Assembly (NCBI GenBank): GCA_963678275.1
Contig: OY782765.1
Location: forward strand, 5,456,001-5,520,000
Source of the DNA: G963677445 sp963678275
Lineage (GTDB): Bacteria > Bacteroidota > Ignavibacteria > Ignavibacteriales > Melioribacteraceae
Direction: 5' to 3'
DNA: 64,000 nt
In this document: positions 26,516-35,864 of the stretch, one piece after another
How positions within the stretch are numbered: position 1 is the first letter of the stretch
How the letters are laid out: each line of letters begins with the position of its first letter
The notes under the pieces: generated by a model
Database searches by the model: none
The model's input: only the letters and a program-made list of their open reading frames with translations
What the model was told of the DNA's origin: nothing
Position numbers and translations under genes: made by a program

Positions 26516-27241
26516 TTATCCCATAATCTTTTTAATAATGCTGAAATACCTGCGGCTCATCAACAGAGGTTTTGTTTCATTTTTAATATAAACCTTATGT
26601 GAGTAATTATGCCATGGCTCAATCGATTCAATGTAGTCGATATTTACAATAGTAAAGCGGTGTATTCTGCGGAATATTTCGGCGGGAAGTCTCTCCTCCC
26701 ATTCATTCATGGTTTTATTCGTCAGTTTTCCCCTTTCTTCACCGGATAATTTTATTTCGGAATAGTCATCGGCCGAGGAAATATATTTTATCCGGTGAAC
26801 CTTAACAAAATGATAACGGTTATCCAGTTTGAGAAACACACTGTCATTTACTGAAAAAGATTTTTTTTGAATAACATCTTTCCAGGCAGCGGATGTAATC
26901 TTTTCCAGGGCCTGCCTCAGTCTTTTTTCGCTTACCGGTTTCAGAAGATAATCAAGCGCGTTAACTTCAAAGGCTTTAATCGCGAAATCATCATAAGCGG
27001 TGACAAAAATAATAGCCGTTTTATTTTGGAGTTTTGGAAGAAGATCGAAACCATTTTCATTGCCCATCTGAATATCAAGGAAAATAAGGTCAGGCTCTTC
27101 TGTAACACATAATTTTTCCGCATCCTCCAAATTCCCCGCTTCTCCTTTGACCTCAATATCGGGAACAGATGTCAACAAGCGCTTAAGGTCATCTCTCGCG
27201 AGAGATTCATCATCAACTATAATCGATTTCAGTTTTTTCAT
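26516..27241 (-). CDS. LytTR-family response regulator
   Basis: 241 residues. REC domain with D10-D11, phospho-acceptor D56 in FLDIQMG and Lys in LLKPVSEKRL. LytTR domain ~135-241 (IKYISSADDYSEIKL, IFRRIHRFTIVNIDYIESI). Its start lies inside the end of the kinase gene (29-nt overlap), so the pair is co-translated. It is a paralogue of the regulators at 5168 and 35865. The target is unknown; no 9+12+9 LytTR site was seen upstream of its operon. Confidence 0.92.
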   Translation of the reverse strand: MKKLKSIIVDDESLARDDLKRLLTSVPDIEVKGEAGNLEDAEKLCVTEEPDLIFLDIQMGNENGFDLLPKLQNKTAIIFVTAYDDFAIKAFEVNALDYLLKPVSEKRLRQALEKITSAAWKDVIQKKSFSVNDSVFLKLDNRYHFVKVHRIKYISSADDYSEIKLSGEERGKLTNKTMNEWEERLPAEIFRRIHRFTIVNIDYIESIEPWHNYSHKVYIKNETKPLLMSRRYFSIIKKIMG

Positions 27242-28322
27242 TTTCCAGCTTTTTGTAAATTCTTAAACGCGCCGTAACAGCTTCTTTGCCCTGTTCAATC
27301 AGAAACAGATGATTTCCGGGGTACATTTGTTTCAGTCGTTTTTTCAGGTTTTCCAAACCGGTTCCGGTTCCGGCCTGAATATCCTTGTCATCATTATCCG
27401 GCCATCTGCCACTGTTTTTTACTAAGATAACCAGTTCTTCATCGATTACTTCCGCTTTTATAACGATATTTAATGGGGCCGGGCTTGTCTTCATACCATG
27501 CTTGACGGCATTTTCTACCAGCGGGATTATCAGAAATGGGGGAATAGGATACTCATTAGCGATAGGATCAATATTTATTGTGGCAACAAGTTTTTCCCCG
27601 AAGCGGATCTTCTCTATATCAAGATAATTCTGTACAATATTTATTTCCTCCTCAAGCGGCAGTTCCCTGGTCTCATTGTTCATCAGGGAATATCTCATAA
27701 ATTCGGACATACCTGAGACCATCCTGTCAGCTTCCGGCGGTGATTTATATATCAGCGCCCTTACCGAATTGAGCGCGTTAAAAAGAAAATGAGGATTAAG
27801 CTGATAACGCAGCAAATCAAGCCGGGCTTCACGGGCCAGCGCTGAAGCTTTTTCCGTTTTGAGCTTCTGATTTTTCCACTCACGCCAGTATTTATATGTG
27901 AGAAAAAATCCCATCCAGCTAAAAAGAATAAATGCCAGTTTAATTCTGTGGGGGATATAATGCGCCAGGCTGAGGTTAAAATCGTCGCCGTCATAATGAA
28001 AGTGGATAATGGTAAGGAGATAATCAAACCATATCCATATTTCAGAAAAAAGCATAACAATTAAAGCCATCTTGCCTATTGATAGCGCCTCATAATTACG
28101 GAAATAAAATCGGCCCAGAAAAAAATAGATAAAGCAACTGATAAAGAATCCTGTCAGATAGGTCAGCAACGAACCTGTTATGAGGTAATGAAAATAAGAA
28201 TAAGGCATGTAAAACCGGGCAATCCTTTTAGCCCAGAGAAAATCATGTGAAGTAAGGGCGCCCCAGGCGATTACCCAAATCAGTATATTTAATAAAAGGA
28301 ATAAAGTATCTTCTTTTTTCAT
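27213..28322 (-). CDS. LytS/YehU-type sensor histidine kinase
   Basis: 369 residues. Hydrophobic segments at ~6-24, 45-70, 82-104 and 128-144 form the sensor. A cytoplasmic coiled region leads to H178 in RYQLNPHFLFNALNS. The HATPase domain has N-box FLIIPLVENAVKHG and GTGTGLENLKKRL. It pairs with the overlapping LytTR gene. The ATG follows a poly-T/A stretch without a strong ribosome site. Confidence 0.92.
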   Translation of the reverse strand: MKKEDTLFLLLNILIWVIAWGALTSHDFLWAKRIARFYMPYSYFHYLITGSLLTYLTGFFISCFIYFFLGRFYFRNYEALSIGKMALIVMLFSEIWIWFDYLLTIIHFHYDGDDFNLSLAHYIPHRIKLAFILFSWMGFFLTYKYWREWKNQKLKTEKASALAREARLDLLRYQLNPHFLFNALNSVRALIYKSPPEADRMVSGMSEFMRYSLMNNETRELPLEEEINIVQNYLDIEKIRFGEKLVATINIDPIANEYPIPPFLIIPLVENAVKHGMKTSPAPLNIVIKAEVIDEELVILVKNSGRWPDNDDKDIQAGTGTGLENLKKRLKQMYPGNHLFLIEQGKEAVTARLRIYKKLENEKTEIDYS

Positions 28323-28483
28323 CTTTGCAATGTTTTTTTCAATACAAATATATAGAGATTTTTTCTGAAAGATTTATTCCTTCCGCCGAAACTATTATCC
28401 CCGCGCCGGAAAGAGCTTTTTTAACCCCCTGAGAATTTGAATCTTAGTTTCTGTCGAATAAAAAAATATTCCCGAGGTGAAGA

Positions 28484-29641
28484 ATGAAAAAAAAATATTT
28501 TAATCTCCTGGTTTTCCTTACCACTTTTTCCGTGATATTTTCTCAGCAGGTTACAACTATTATCAACGCCGGAACCGGGATAAACGATGCGATGATATTG
28601 CTCGAAAACGGGGATATTATCGGGAGTGACCATGCCGGCGAAAATGTATATCTGCTTTCATCTGAGGGTGTGCTCACCATTCTGGCGGGGGAACTGAATG
28701 CTCCCAATGGATTGGAAATGGATAGTGAAGGCAACATCTACGTCGGACTTCCGAAAGAAGATAAAATATTAAAGTTATCATCCTCCGGTTCCCTTTCCGA
28801 ATATATTCCGCAAATTATCAACCCCAATAATATTATGTTCAAAAAAGGGAGCGATACCCTCATAGTCGCGAGTTATCTGCATAACAGATTATATAATGTG
28901 GCGCCGGAAGGAACAATTGAGTTGATATTTGAAGGCAGCCCTCTCAATGGTCCTCTCGGAATGGCTTATGACGATGAAAACAATCTTTATGTGGCAAATT
29001 TCACTGATGGAAAAATTTTCCGGTTCAATGGAGGCACTCCTGAGCTTTTTACTGTTGTGCCGGGGGCTACAGTCAGCGGACTTGAAGCCGCAGTTGGATT
29101 TCTGAAATTTATCAATGGCCGTTTTTACGCGTCCGGTTTCGGAAAAAATAAAATTTATACAATAAGCAAGAGCGGAGTCGTTGAAGAATTTGCCGGAAGC
29201 GGCATCGCCGGAACCAGGGACGGGGATGCATCGCAGGCAAGATTTTACTGGCCGAACGGGATTACATCCAATATAACCGGCGACACATTGTACATATCTG
29301 AATACTATACTCACGCGGTTAGGATGATAACAAATTTTACAACTTTCTTCGAACAGGAGGAATCGGCATTGCCGGAGACAACCGACCTCCTCTGCAATTA
29401 TCCCAATCCTTTTAATCCTGAGACAACGATAACATTTAAACTGGCTGAACAATCGGATGTTACCCTTAAAATATATAACGCGGCCGGAGAGCTGGTTGAA
29501 GTTCTGGCCCATGAATTAATGCCTGCCGGAACTCATAAAAAAGTATTCAGGGCATATGATGTCGCGAGCGGTCTTTATTTGTATAATCTTCAGGTTAACA
29601 ACAAAAAATCCTTCACCGGAAAGATGCTTTTGATTAAATAA
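28484..29641 (+). CDS. Secreted NHL/SMP-30-like beta-propeller with sorting domain
   Basis: 385 residues; GAGGTG precedes the ATG. Signal peptide to about IFSQQ. Residues ~25-295 are a six-bladed-type propeller with repeated GLEMDSEGNIYVG, GMAYDDENNLYVANF and PNGITSNITGDTLYISE strands. The sorting domain is at ~305-385 (NYPNPFNPETTITF, ASGLYLYNL). Related propellers bind carbohydrate or act as lactonases; no active-site set is identifiable. It stands alone on the plus strand. Confidence 0.87.
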   Translation: MKKKYFNLLVFLTTFSVIFSQQVTTIINAGTGINDAMILLENGDIIGSDHAGENVYLLSSEGVLTILAGELNAPNGLEMDSEGNIYVGLPKEDKILKLSSSGSLSEYIPQIINPNNIMFKKGSDTLIVASYLHNRLYNVAPEGTIELIFEGSPLNGPLGMAYDDENNLYVANFTDGKIFRFNGGTPELFTVVPGATVSGLEAAVGFLKFINGRFYASGFGKNKIYTISKSGVVEEFAGSGIAGTRDGDASQARFYWPNGITSNITGDTLYISEYYTHAVRMITNFTTFFEQEESALPETTDLLCNYPNPFNPETTITFKLAEQSDVTLKIYNAAGELVEVLAHELMPAGTHKKVFRAYDVASGLYLYNLQVNNKKSFTGKMLLIK

Positions 29642-30614
29642 TTACCTCTCCCGGGGGTTTTCCCAAAGTGGAGCCTCCGGGTGATAAAATCACTTGCGGA
29701 GTGATTGTGATCGTTCCTGCTTCTTACTCACATTACAATTGATTTTTTGCTTTTAACATCAGAATTCTTCCGGAAAAGAATCCCGAATGGGATTCAATAT
29801 GAATAGCCTTACTCCGGGTTATTAATATTCGACACCTTCAGCGTCGCATCTGGTGAATATCTGATAAATCCACCGGATCGCGCGTCCGGGGCTAATAAAA
29901 TTCGACTCCAATCGGAGCCGCTTATGATAACGATTAAAATTATGATTAATTCTTTTTTTATTCCTTTTTGCTTACGGCCCGGCCTGCTTAGCTGTTATGA
30001 GAAAAATAGCATAGCCCTTTTACAATATCAAAGCCCCGAACAGTATATATGAATCTGAGTTCGAAATATGCGGCGTATAGGGAAACAGGATACAGGTTAA
30101 AGATTTTGAATCATCGTAATCCCGTTAAGGATAAAATATTAGTGAACAGCGAAGGTTATCAGTCCGGAGCGTTGTCAGGCAGACAATATTTCCGCATGGC
30201 TGATTCATTCTCTTATCTCATAGACTGGCTGAGCCAGAAAAAATTGAAGCCGAAGAAAGAATCGTACTCGTTCACGTAATCGTACTTCGTACTCCTCTTT
30301 ACAAAAACTCTCAGGTTATTCGAGGACGAATACGAGTACATGTTCTATGTGTACGATAAAATTTTTCTATTATGCGTAGAATTAGACTCCTTATGGAATA
30401 CTCAGCTCCTGTCATAAATTTCACTTCCGGAATATATTGGCCGAAATAACCGACAGAGCGCCTAAAGGGATAAAAAGGTAATAATAGAGAAAAAGCGATC
30501 TCCTTTACAACTTTCCGGAGAACTGTAAGTCTAATTAATATCGGCAGGTGAAAATCCTGAACTGTCATTTAATGGTCTTCTGTGAGCAACTAAAATTTAA
30601 TATGGAGAGGTAAT
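29642..30614. other. Gene-free spacer with palindrome module
   Basis: 973 bp. A foldback CCCGGGGG...CCTCCGGG at 29650-29683 may terminate the propeller gene. Around 29830-29930 there are short foldbacks (TTCGACACCTTCAGCGTCG; CGATCGCGCGTCCGGG-like). At 30220-30390 the CTGGCTGAGCCAG hairpin, the GTACTC/GAGTAC palindrome module and a connector-like TATGCGTAGAATTAGACTCC lie in a row. A 76-codon frame at 30049 runs into this repeat and is not a gene. The end carries the ribosome site of the next gene. Confidence 0.55.
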
Positions 30615-33263
30615 TTGAAATATTTTACTATTATTTTTTTATTGGTTATCACCATCAGCATATCGGGGAAAAAGGGATCGGAAATCCCCAAAACGGTAAG
30701 AGCGGTTAAACTTGATAAGCCTTTAAAAATTGACGGTATTTTGGATGAGGCTCTTTACAATCGAAAACCGATTGACAATTTTATTCAGAAAGAGCCGGAA
30801 GAAGGTCCCCCGTCCTCCGAAAAAACACATGTCTGGATAGCTTATGACGAATCGAATATATACTTCAGCGCCATGTTTTATGATGTTAATCCCGATTCGA
30901 TGGATATAAGGCTGATGCGAAGGGATAATATGACTACATCCGATTGGTTCTGGATTTATATGGACCCTTATAATGATGGACTGACCGGATATTATTTCGC
31001 GGTGAATCCGGGCGGTTCAATATGTGACGGAACTCTTTATAATGACGGATGGATGGATGATTCATGGGATGGTATCTGGGGAGTTGAAACGAAAGTACAC
31101 CCGGACGGATGGTCATCGGAGATAAAGATTCCTTTTTCACAGTTGCGTTTTAAAGAATCGGAAGAGATGGTCTGGGGAATAAACCTTAACAGGGATATCA
31201 AAAGAAAACATGAGATGTCATTTCTGGTAATGATTCCACATGATGAAAGTGGTTTTTGCAGCCGCATGGCCGATCTCAGGGGGCTGGATGGAATAAAACC
31301 GAAACAGAGGTTTGAACTGCTTCCCTATATAGTTCAGAAAGCCCAATTCCTGAGGGATAAGGAGAATGATCCGTTTTATAAAAGCAACCAGTTCGACACC
31401 CGGTTTGGAGGAGACCTGAAGTTCAGTCTTGGCGCTAATTTTAATGTCGACGCGACAATAAATCCCGATTTCGGGCAGGTGGAGGTCGATCCGGCCATTG
31501 TAAATCTGTCGGCTTTCGAAAATTATTTCGATGAGAAAAGGCCCTTTTTTATTGAAGGAGCGAATGTATTTGATTTTGGCAGAGGAGGGGCAAATAATAA
31601 CTGGGGATTTAATTTTGGAACTCCGACTTATTATTACTCGAGAAGGATAGGACGCAGCCCGCAGGGTTACGCGATCTCGGATGGATACGCGGAAATACCG
31701 GGTGAAACCAGGATACTTGGTGCGGGAAAACTTACCGGCCAGCCGGATCCCACATGGACTATCGGCGCGCTTTCGGCAGTGACCGAAAGAACATTTGCCA
31801 GGGTGCAAAATGAGGCCGGTGAAGTTTTTGAAGATGAAGTTGAACCTCTTACACATTACGGAGTTTTGAGAACACAGAAAAAATTTAATGAAGGCAGGCA
31901 GGCGCTGGGAATGATCTTTACTTCGGTTAACAGGGACCTGGATGATGAAAATATGAATAACCGCCTTGTCAGCCAGGCGTATACTTTCGGACTTGATGGC
32001 TGGACCTTTCTCGATGAGGATAAAATTTATGTAATTACCGGTTCGGTTGTGGGGACACATGTCAGCGGCTCGGAAGAAGCGATGCTCAGGATTCAAAAAA
32101 AACCTTACAGGTATCTTCAGCGCCCCGATAAAACTTTTCTGCCGCTCGACAGCAGCCGGACTTCTCTTTCGGGAATGTACTCCAGAATTATGCTCAATAA
32201 GCAGGAGGGGAATGTTTACCTGAATGCCGCGATAGGCGCCGTAAGTCCCGGTTTTGAGTATAATGACCTGGGATTCCAGAGTTTTGCCGACAGGATAAAC
32301 GGACATGTGATCACCGGTTACAGGTGGTATGAATCGGATGGCACTTTCAGAAGAAAAAGTATTTTGGTCGCTTTTAATAATACGACTGATTACGAAGGTG
32401 ACCGTCACAGAATGGGATTTTATACAACAGGAAGCCTGCAGCATGATGATTTCTGGGGAATCAGCCTCAATAGTTCAATCAATTTTGAAAGTGTTTCCAC
32501 TACTCTTACCCGCGGTGGTCCGAAAGTCAGGCGCCCGGCAAATTATTCGTTAAATCTTTCCGGTTACACTGATAACCGCCAGCCGGTCGTTTTTGAACCA
32601 TACACAGGTTACTGGCAGAATGATGATATCGATAAAGAGTATTACGCGGGAATAGAAGTAGAATGGAAGCCGGCTCCACATATAACTGTTCAGATTGATC
32701 CTTCCTATACCTTTTCGAGTTTCAACTACCAGTGGGTAGGCGCATTTGATGATGATCTGGCCGCACAAACTTATGGCCGCAGGTATCTTTTCGGCAAAAT
32801 GGATCAAAAAACTTTTTCCACAGATTTCAGAGTTAACTGGTCATTTTCGCCGAAACTCAGCCTTCAGATTTATGCCCAGGCTCTTTTTTCGGTTGGCAGC
32901 TTTGATGATTTTAAAGAGCTTGCTTATAGCGGCTCGAGCGAGTTTAATCATTATAATGATATCGCCGGCGCGGTTTATTATGACGCGGATAATGAGAGTT
33001 ACACGATTGATCCGGATGGCGGGGGTCCTGCCGAATCACTGGAGTTTTCAAATCCCGATTTTAATTTTAAATCGCTTCGTGGTAACATGCTGCTCAGATG
33101 GGAGCTGCTGCCCGGATCGGTATTATACCTGGTCTGGACTCATGATAAAATGAATTTTGCCAATCCCGGCAGGTTCCGGCTTAATGATGATTTCAGCAAT
33201 CTTTGGAGTTCCTCTCCCAATAACATTTTTCTGGTTAAGTTTTCCTACTGGATAGATGTATAA
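30615..33263 (+). CDS. Outer-membrane protein with CBM9-like domain and DUF5916-type barrel
   Basis: 882 residues, start TTG at 30615 with GGAGAGG 5 bp upstream. Signal peptide ~1-18. Residues ~28-215 match the CBM9-like domain of hydrolase-associated surface proteins (LKIDGILDEALY, VWIAYDESNIYFSAMFYD, FAVNPGGSICDG, EIKIPFSQLRF). Residues ~225-882 are a long run of alternating strands with INPDFGQVEVDPAIVNLSAF and YFDEKRPFFIEGANVFDFG, characteristic of the DUF5916 barrel. The protein ends in the aromatic strand NIFLVKFSYWIDV. Role probably surface glycan or peptide handling; substrate unknown. A long antisense frame (31218-32444) is a shadow. Confidence 0.88.
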   Translation: MKYFTIIFLLVITISISGKKGSEIPKTVRAVKLDKPLKIDGILDEALYNRKPIDNFIQKEPEEGPPSSEKTHVWIAYDESNIYFSAMFYDVNPDSMDIRLMRRDNMTTSDWFWIYMDPYNDGLTGYYFAVNPGGSICDGTLYNDGWMDDSWDGIWGVETKVHPDGWSSEIKIPFSQLRFKESEEMVWGINLNRDIKRKHEMSFLVMIPHDESGFCSRMADLRGLDGIKPKQRFELLPYIVQKAQFLRDKENDPFYKSNQFDTRFGGDLKFSLGANFNVDATINPDFGQVEVDPAIVNLSAFENYFDEKRPFFIEGANVFDFGRGGANNNWGFNFGTPTYYYSRRIGRSPQGYAISDGYAEIPGETRILGAGKLTGQPDPTWTIGALSAVTERTFARVQNEAGEVFEDEVEPLTHYGVLRTQKKFNEGRQALGMIFTSVNRDLDDENMNNRLVSQAYTFGLDGWTFLDEDKIYVITGSVVGTHVSGSEEAMLRIQKKPYRYLQRPDKTFLPLDSSRTSLSGMYSRIMLNKQEGNVYLNAAIGAVSPGFEYNDLGFQSFADRINGHVITGYRWYESDGTFRRKSILVAFNNTTDYEGDRHRMGFYTTGSLQHDDFWGISLNSSINFESVSTTLTRGGPKVRRPANYSLNLSGYTDNRQPVVFEPYTGYWQNDDIDKEYYAGIEVEWKPAPHITVQIDPSYTFSSFNYQWVGAFDDDLAAQTYGRRYLFGKMDQKTFSTDFRVNWSFSPKLSLQIYAQALFSVGSFDDFKELAYSGSSEFNHYNDIAGAVYYDADNESYTIDPDGGGPAESLEFSNPDFNFKSLRGNMLLRWELLPGSVLYLVWTHDKMNFANPGRFRLNDDFSNLWSSSPNNIFLVKFSYWIDV

Positions 33264-33276
33264 ATTTCAGCGTGGA

Positions 33277-33298
33277 GGAGGAGGTTCTTTCCTCCTCC
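33277..33298 (+). terminator. Terminator after the CBM9/DUF5916 gene
   Basis: GGAGGAGG / CCTCCTCC with loop TTCTTT, 14 bp after the stop, followed by ATGGTAATATTTTT. Confidence 0.7.
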
Positions 33299-33424
33299 AT
33301 GGTAATATTTTTGTCCCGCTGTTTTATTCTGTCTCAGGATGATTTGGACTTCAATTTTGAATTACCGGTATTAAATTCATTTCGTTTTCAAATTAATTGC
33401 CAAACTGCTTTAGAGTTTCGCTTG

Positions 33425-33545
33425 TTTTTTTGCTACCAATATGATGTCCCTGACGGGAGATAAAATATTAAATGATTTACCGTCAGGGGCAAAATATTGG
33501 TAGAAAAAAGCAACCAGGTGTGCCGTCAGGTACACCATATAACAT
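33425..33545. repeat. Long inverted repeat of the CCCTGACGGG family
   Basis: Left arm TTTTTTTGCTACCAATATG then CCCTGACGG; right arm CCGTCAGGGG then ATATTGGTAGAAAAAAGC. This gives a large interrupted foldback (about 33428-33511). A smaller palindrome, GGTGTGCCGTCAGGTACACC, follows at 33518-33538. The CCCTGACGGG core links it to modules at 44995, 45139, 54974, 55447, 56369, 57330 and 61253. Confidence 0.7.
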
Positions 33546-33609
33546 TCTGAATTATATTCGGCGTCTTAAATCACAAATCCAATTTTTAACGCGCAAAATC
33601 CAACAATGT

Positions 33610-33639
33610 ACCGTTCATTCCACATTAAAATCCGCTTCT
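33610..33639 (+). promoter_or_regulatory. Candidate LytTR operator upstream of small membrane protein 1
   Basis: Direct 9-mers ACCGTTCAT and TCCGCTTCT separated by 12 bp; the first is a full match to the LytTR element. A ~48-bp block around it is about 80% the same as the block at 36740-36785 upstream of the paralogue. A TAATTG -10-like hexamer lies 16 nt downstream. The gene for an orphan LytTR regulator sits between the two paralogues, so it is the natural candidate regulator. Confidence 0.5.
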
Positions 33640-33703
33640 TCCTTTTTTGGCCCGATAATTGACCTTCATGCATAGATTTGAATCAAAAAAAAGGAAGCAG
33701 AGA

Positions 33704-34060
33704 ATGAATTTTTCAGACGTAATGATCAACGGTGTAATGATTTTCGGCGCGGGTATGTTTTTCATAATCATTTTTTCATACGTAACATATAAAATAAGAA
33801 TAAAGAAAAGCAGAGCTGCTGATATGAAATCTGAAGAGTCCGTAAAACATGAAAGAGTTATTGAAGAAGAGGGAGCAGTTGTAAAGCCGGTCAGTTCAAA
33901 TGTCAATAAAATTGAAATGAGAAATAGAGAAAAAGATACTTATTCTTCCGAAAAACGCGTTATTGCTGAAAGAAAAGAACAAAGATACGTTGTAATGAAT
34001 AAGCCGCGATATGAGGAAAAATTTACGGAATGTGAAGTTTCGGAAGTGGCTTTTAATTGA
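33704..34060 (+). CDS. Small single-helix membrane protein, paralogue 1
   Basis: 118 residues from the ATG at 33704, preceded by AAGGAAGCAGAG; an upstream ATG at 33659 lacks this. One hydrophobic segment (~8-28, VMIFGAGMFFIIIFSYV), then TYKIRIKKS and a charged low-complexity middle. The C-terminal motif RYVVMNKPRYEEKFTE...EVAFN is shared with the protein at 36842 (RYRVINRPVYDESYTD...EVAFN). Only the helix, TYKIRI and the tail are conserved, suggesting a membrane anchor with a tail that binds a partner. No family recognised. Confidence 0.75.
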   Translation: MNFSDVMINGVMIFGAGMFFIIIFSYVTYKIRIKKSRAADMKSEESVKHERVIEEEGAVVKPVSSNVNKIEMRNREKDTYSSEKRVIAERKEQRYVVMNKPRYEEKFTECEVSEVAFN

Positions 34061-34103
34061 TGCCTGCGGCGTTTATAACAGGAATAAATTCTTTTCATAA
34101 ATT

Positions 34104-34151
34104 TCCGGTTTTGACAAATATTTTATTATCTGTCAGGCCGGATTTTTTTTT
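34104..34151 (+). terminator. Terminator of small membrane protein gene 1
   Basis: TCCGG...TGACA pairs with TGTCA...CCGGA, followed by nine T's. Confidence 0.85.
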
Positions 34152-34249
34152 GTGGTTATTAAATCAGCATATATTACTTGTGTGTCGCGCAACGTTATTA
34201 GAACAGAACATCTCAGAAAAATTTTAATTTGCATTTCAAAGAGGATATA

Positions 34250-34299
34250 AGTGTATGAAATTTTATTCAGGACAGAACTATCTTTTATACACTCTTTTT
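34250..34299 (+). ncRNA. Conserved hairpin with T-run, copy 1 (possible small RNA end)
   Basis: GTGTATGAAA pairs with TTTTATACAC (one wobble) and is followed by TCTTTTTG. It sits 190 bp past the gene and ~100 bp past that gene's own terminator. The region aligns with 37372-37420, where the stem is TGTGTA/TACACA, so pairing is kept although bases differ. It could end a short transcript of its own; no ORF is conserved between the copies. Confidence 0.35.
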
Positions 34300-34314
34300 G
34301 TTTGGGGCCGGGGA

Positions 34315-35027
34315 ATTCTGAATTTAGCGTTACTGCCAAATCACAAAAACACCAAATTCCACGAATAAAAACTTATTTTTAATTTTTTGACCTTAGTAGC
34401 AGAAGTAATCCTCCATAAAAATAATACCTTATTAACCATAAACTGGAGGAGCCAGATAAAAACTGAATCCGAAGAAGGAATCGTACTCGTACTCATAAAC
34501 TGGCTGAGCCAGAGACAAAATAAATCCGAAGAAGGAATCGTACTCATAGACTGGCAAGCCAGAAACAATGAGGAATTACGAATGACGAATTACGAATTGG
34601 CTTTCCCCAAGTGTTACCAATTACTTGTCATTCCGGTTTTTTGCGTCCTTTGCAAAAAGACCAGCCAAAGGCGGGCAGGCCGGAATCTAATGCTGATTTT
34701 TACTGCCAATTAGTAATAATTTTGCCATTTTGCGTAGAATTTAACTCCTTACGGATTATTCAAACGGGCAATATATCCAGCGCAATTTTCTTATGATCGC
34801 GGGAAAAAGCTCAGAAAAGGATTACGGGGATTCAACATATTTCAAGGGTAATCTAATACAATATAAAAACCTGCGTCATCTTTTAATTATCACTTATCAA
34901 CTAAGCAACTCGCCTCTCTTTACTCTCCACTCTCCACTCTTCACTTTTGATTTTGCCGGTTTAGGATATTTGTCCTGGGTTTCTTGTGGGTTCCGGTTTT
35001 GCCAACATGGAATTTTCTATATTTAAT
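34315..35027. repeat. Repeat-filled spacer
   Basis: Module A fragment ending TGACCTTAGTAGCAGAAG (34320-34403). Next is a tandem array of ~55-bp units built on AAACTGGCTGAGCCAG plus CCGAAGAAGGAATCGTACTC (2.5 units, 34438-34566), then module B (TTCCGGTTTTTTGCGTCC, CAAAGGCGGGCAGGCCGG) and the reverse connector TTTTGCGTAGAATTTAACTC (34730-34757). The rest is low-complexity CACTCTCCACTCTTCAC. Short frames here are not genes. Confidence 0.65.
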
Positions 35028-35843
35028 TCACCTGTTATCAGCGTAATCGCCAAGCTGATGAAGAATATTAATGAGCTTATCAATTTTTCGGTTTATAAGG
35101 GCATAATCGACATCGCGGGAAATAATTTCCTCTATTGAGTCCATTGAGGTATTCAGAAAATCTGATATCAATTTTGACTCTATTGGTGTTATGGCGGATT
35201 TTTCCACAGTCAGCAGAATTTGATCCAGTCTTTTGTGAAGTTTGGAAAATTTCTGTTTAAGTTTATTGATATCGGGACCTTTTGGTTTCAGTTCGGGGGC
35301 GAGAAGGTCTGTGATAATCGTCCCGTTTTCTTTCGCGGCAATGTAAGCATTTTTCAAATCATTCTTCATATTTCCGACAATAGAAATCGATGAATTGCTT
35401 AGAAATCCGTCATAGATGATTTGACTTTTGAAAGGGAGCAATATTGCATTTGAAAACAGGGGTAGGCTTTCCGGCAATATTAAATCTGTAAATGGGTCCA
35501 CTAACGCTTTGACCGCGTAAAATTTATTATCCATATAAAAGATCGCGTGATTTTTCAGGTATCTTTCAATGATGAACTCTCCTCTGATGAATTTCTTCCA
35601 GGAAATAAGAATTTCTCTTTCCTCTTCATTAAAACTATCATTGCTATCCTCAATGAAACTATCGATAATTCCAATATTTTCGAATAGCTTATTCCTTATT
35701 TTTACCGTTATTGCCGTTGAAGTCCTCATATAACTATCAAAACCGGTAATTCCTTTTATTATTCCGAATTCAAAATTAGTATAGAGATGCAGACTGATCA
35801 TCAATTTAAAGAAGGTTGAGGATTCATCTTTAGAAAGTGTCAT
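35028..35843 (-). CDS. Unrecognised cytoplasmic protein paired with an orphan LytTR regulator
   Basis: 271 residues, no signal peptide or membrane segment. The best-ordered part (~85-180) has WKKFIRGEFIIERYLKNHAI, YAVKALVDPFTDL, and ILLPFKSQIIYDGFLSNSS, which looks like a conserved globular domain, but I cannot name the family. The C-terminal ~90 residues are helical and charged (LKQKFSKLHKRLDQILLTVE). It begins 21 bp after the regulator stop, so the two form an operon. It may modify or sense for the regulator, which has no kinase beside it (inference). Confidence 0.7.
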   Translation of the reverse strand: MTLSKDESSTFFKLMISLHLYTNFEFGIIKGITGFDSYMRTSTAITVKIRNKLFENIGIIDSFIEDSNDSFNEEEREILISWKKFIRGEFIIERYLKNHAIFYMDNKFYAVKALVDPFTDLILPESLPLFSNAILLPFKSQIIYDGFLSNSSISIVGNMKNDLKNAYIAAKENGTIITDLLAPELKPKGPDINKLKQKFSKLHKRLDQILLTVEKSAITPIESKLISDFLNTSMDSIEEIISRDVDYALINRKIDKLINILHQLGDYADNR

Positions 35844-35864
35844 TACGGTTCCTTTACTGAATGG

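Noticed and set aside
31218..32444. 408-codon minus-strand frame
   Set aside because: It lies wholly antisense to the CBM9/DUF5916 gene, which has a ribosome site, signal peptide and recognised domains.
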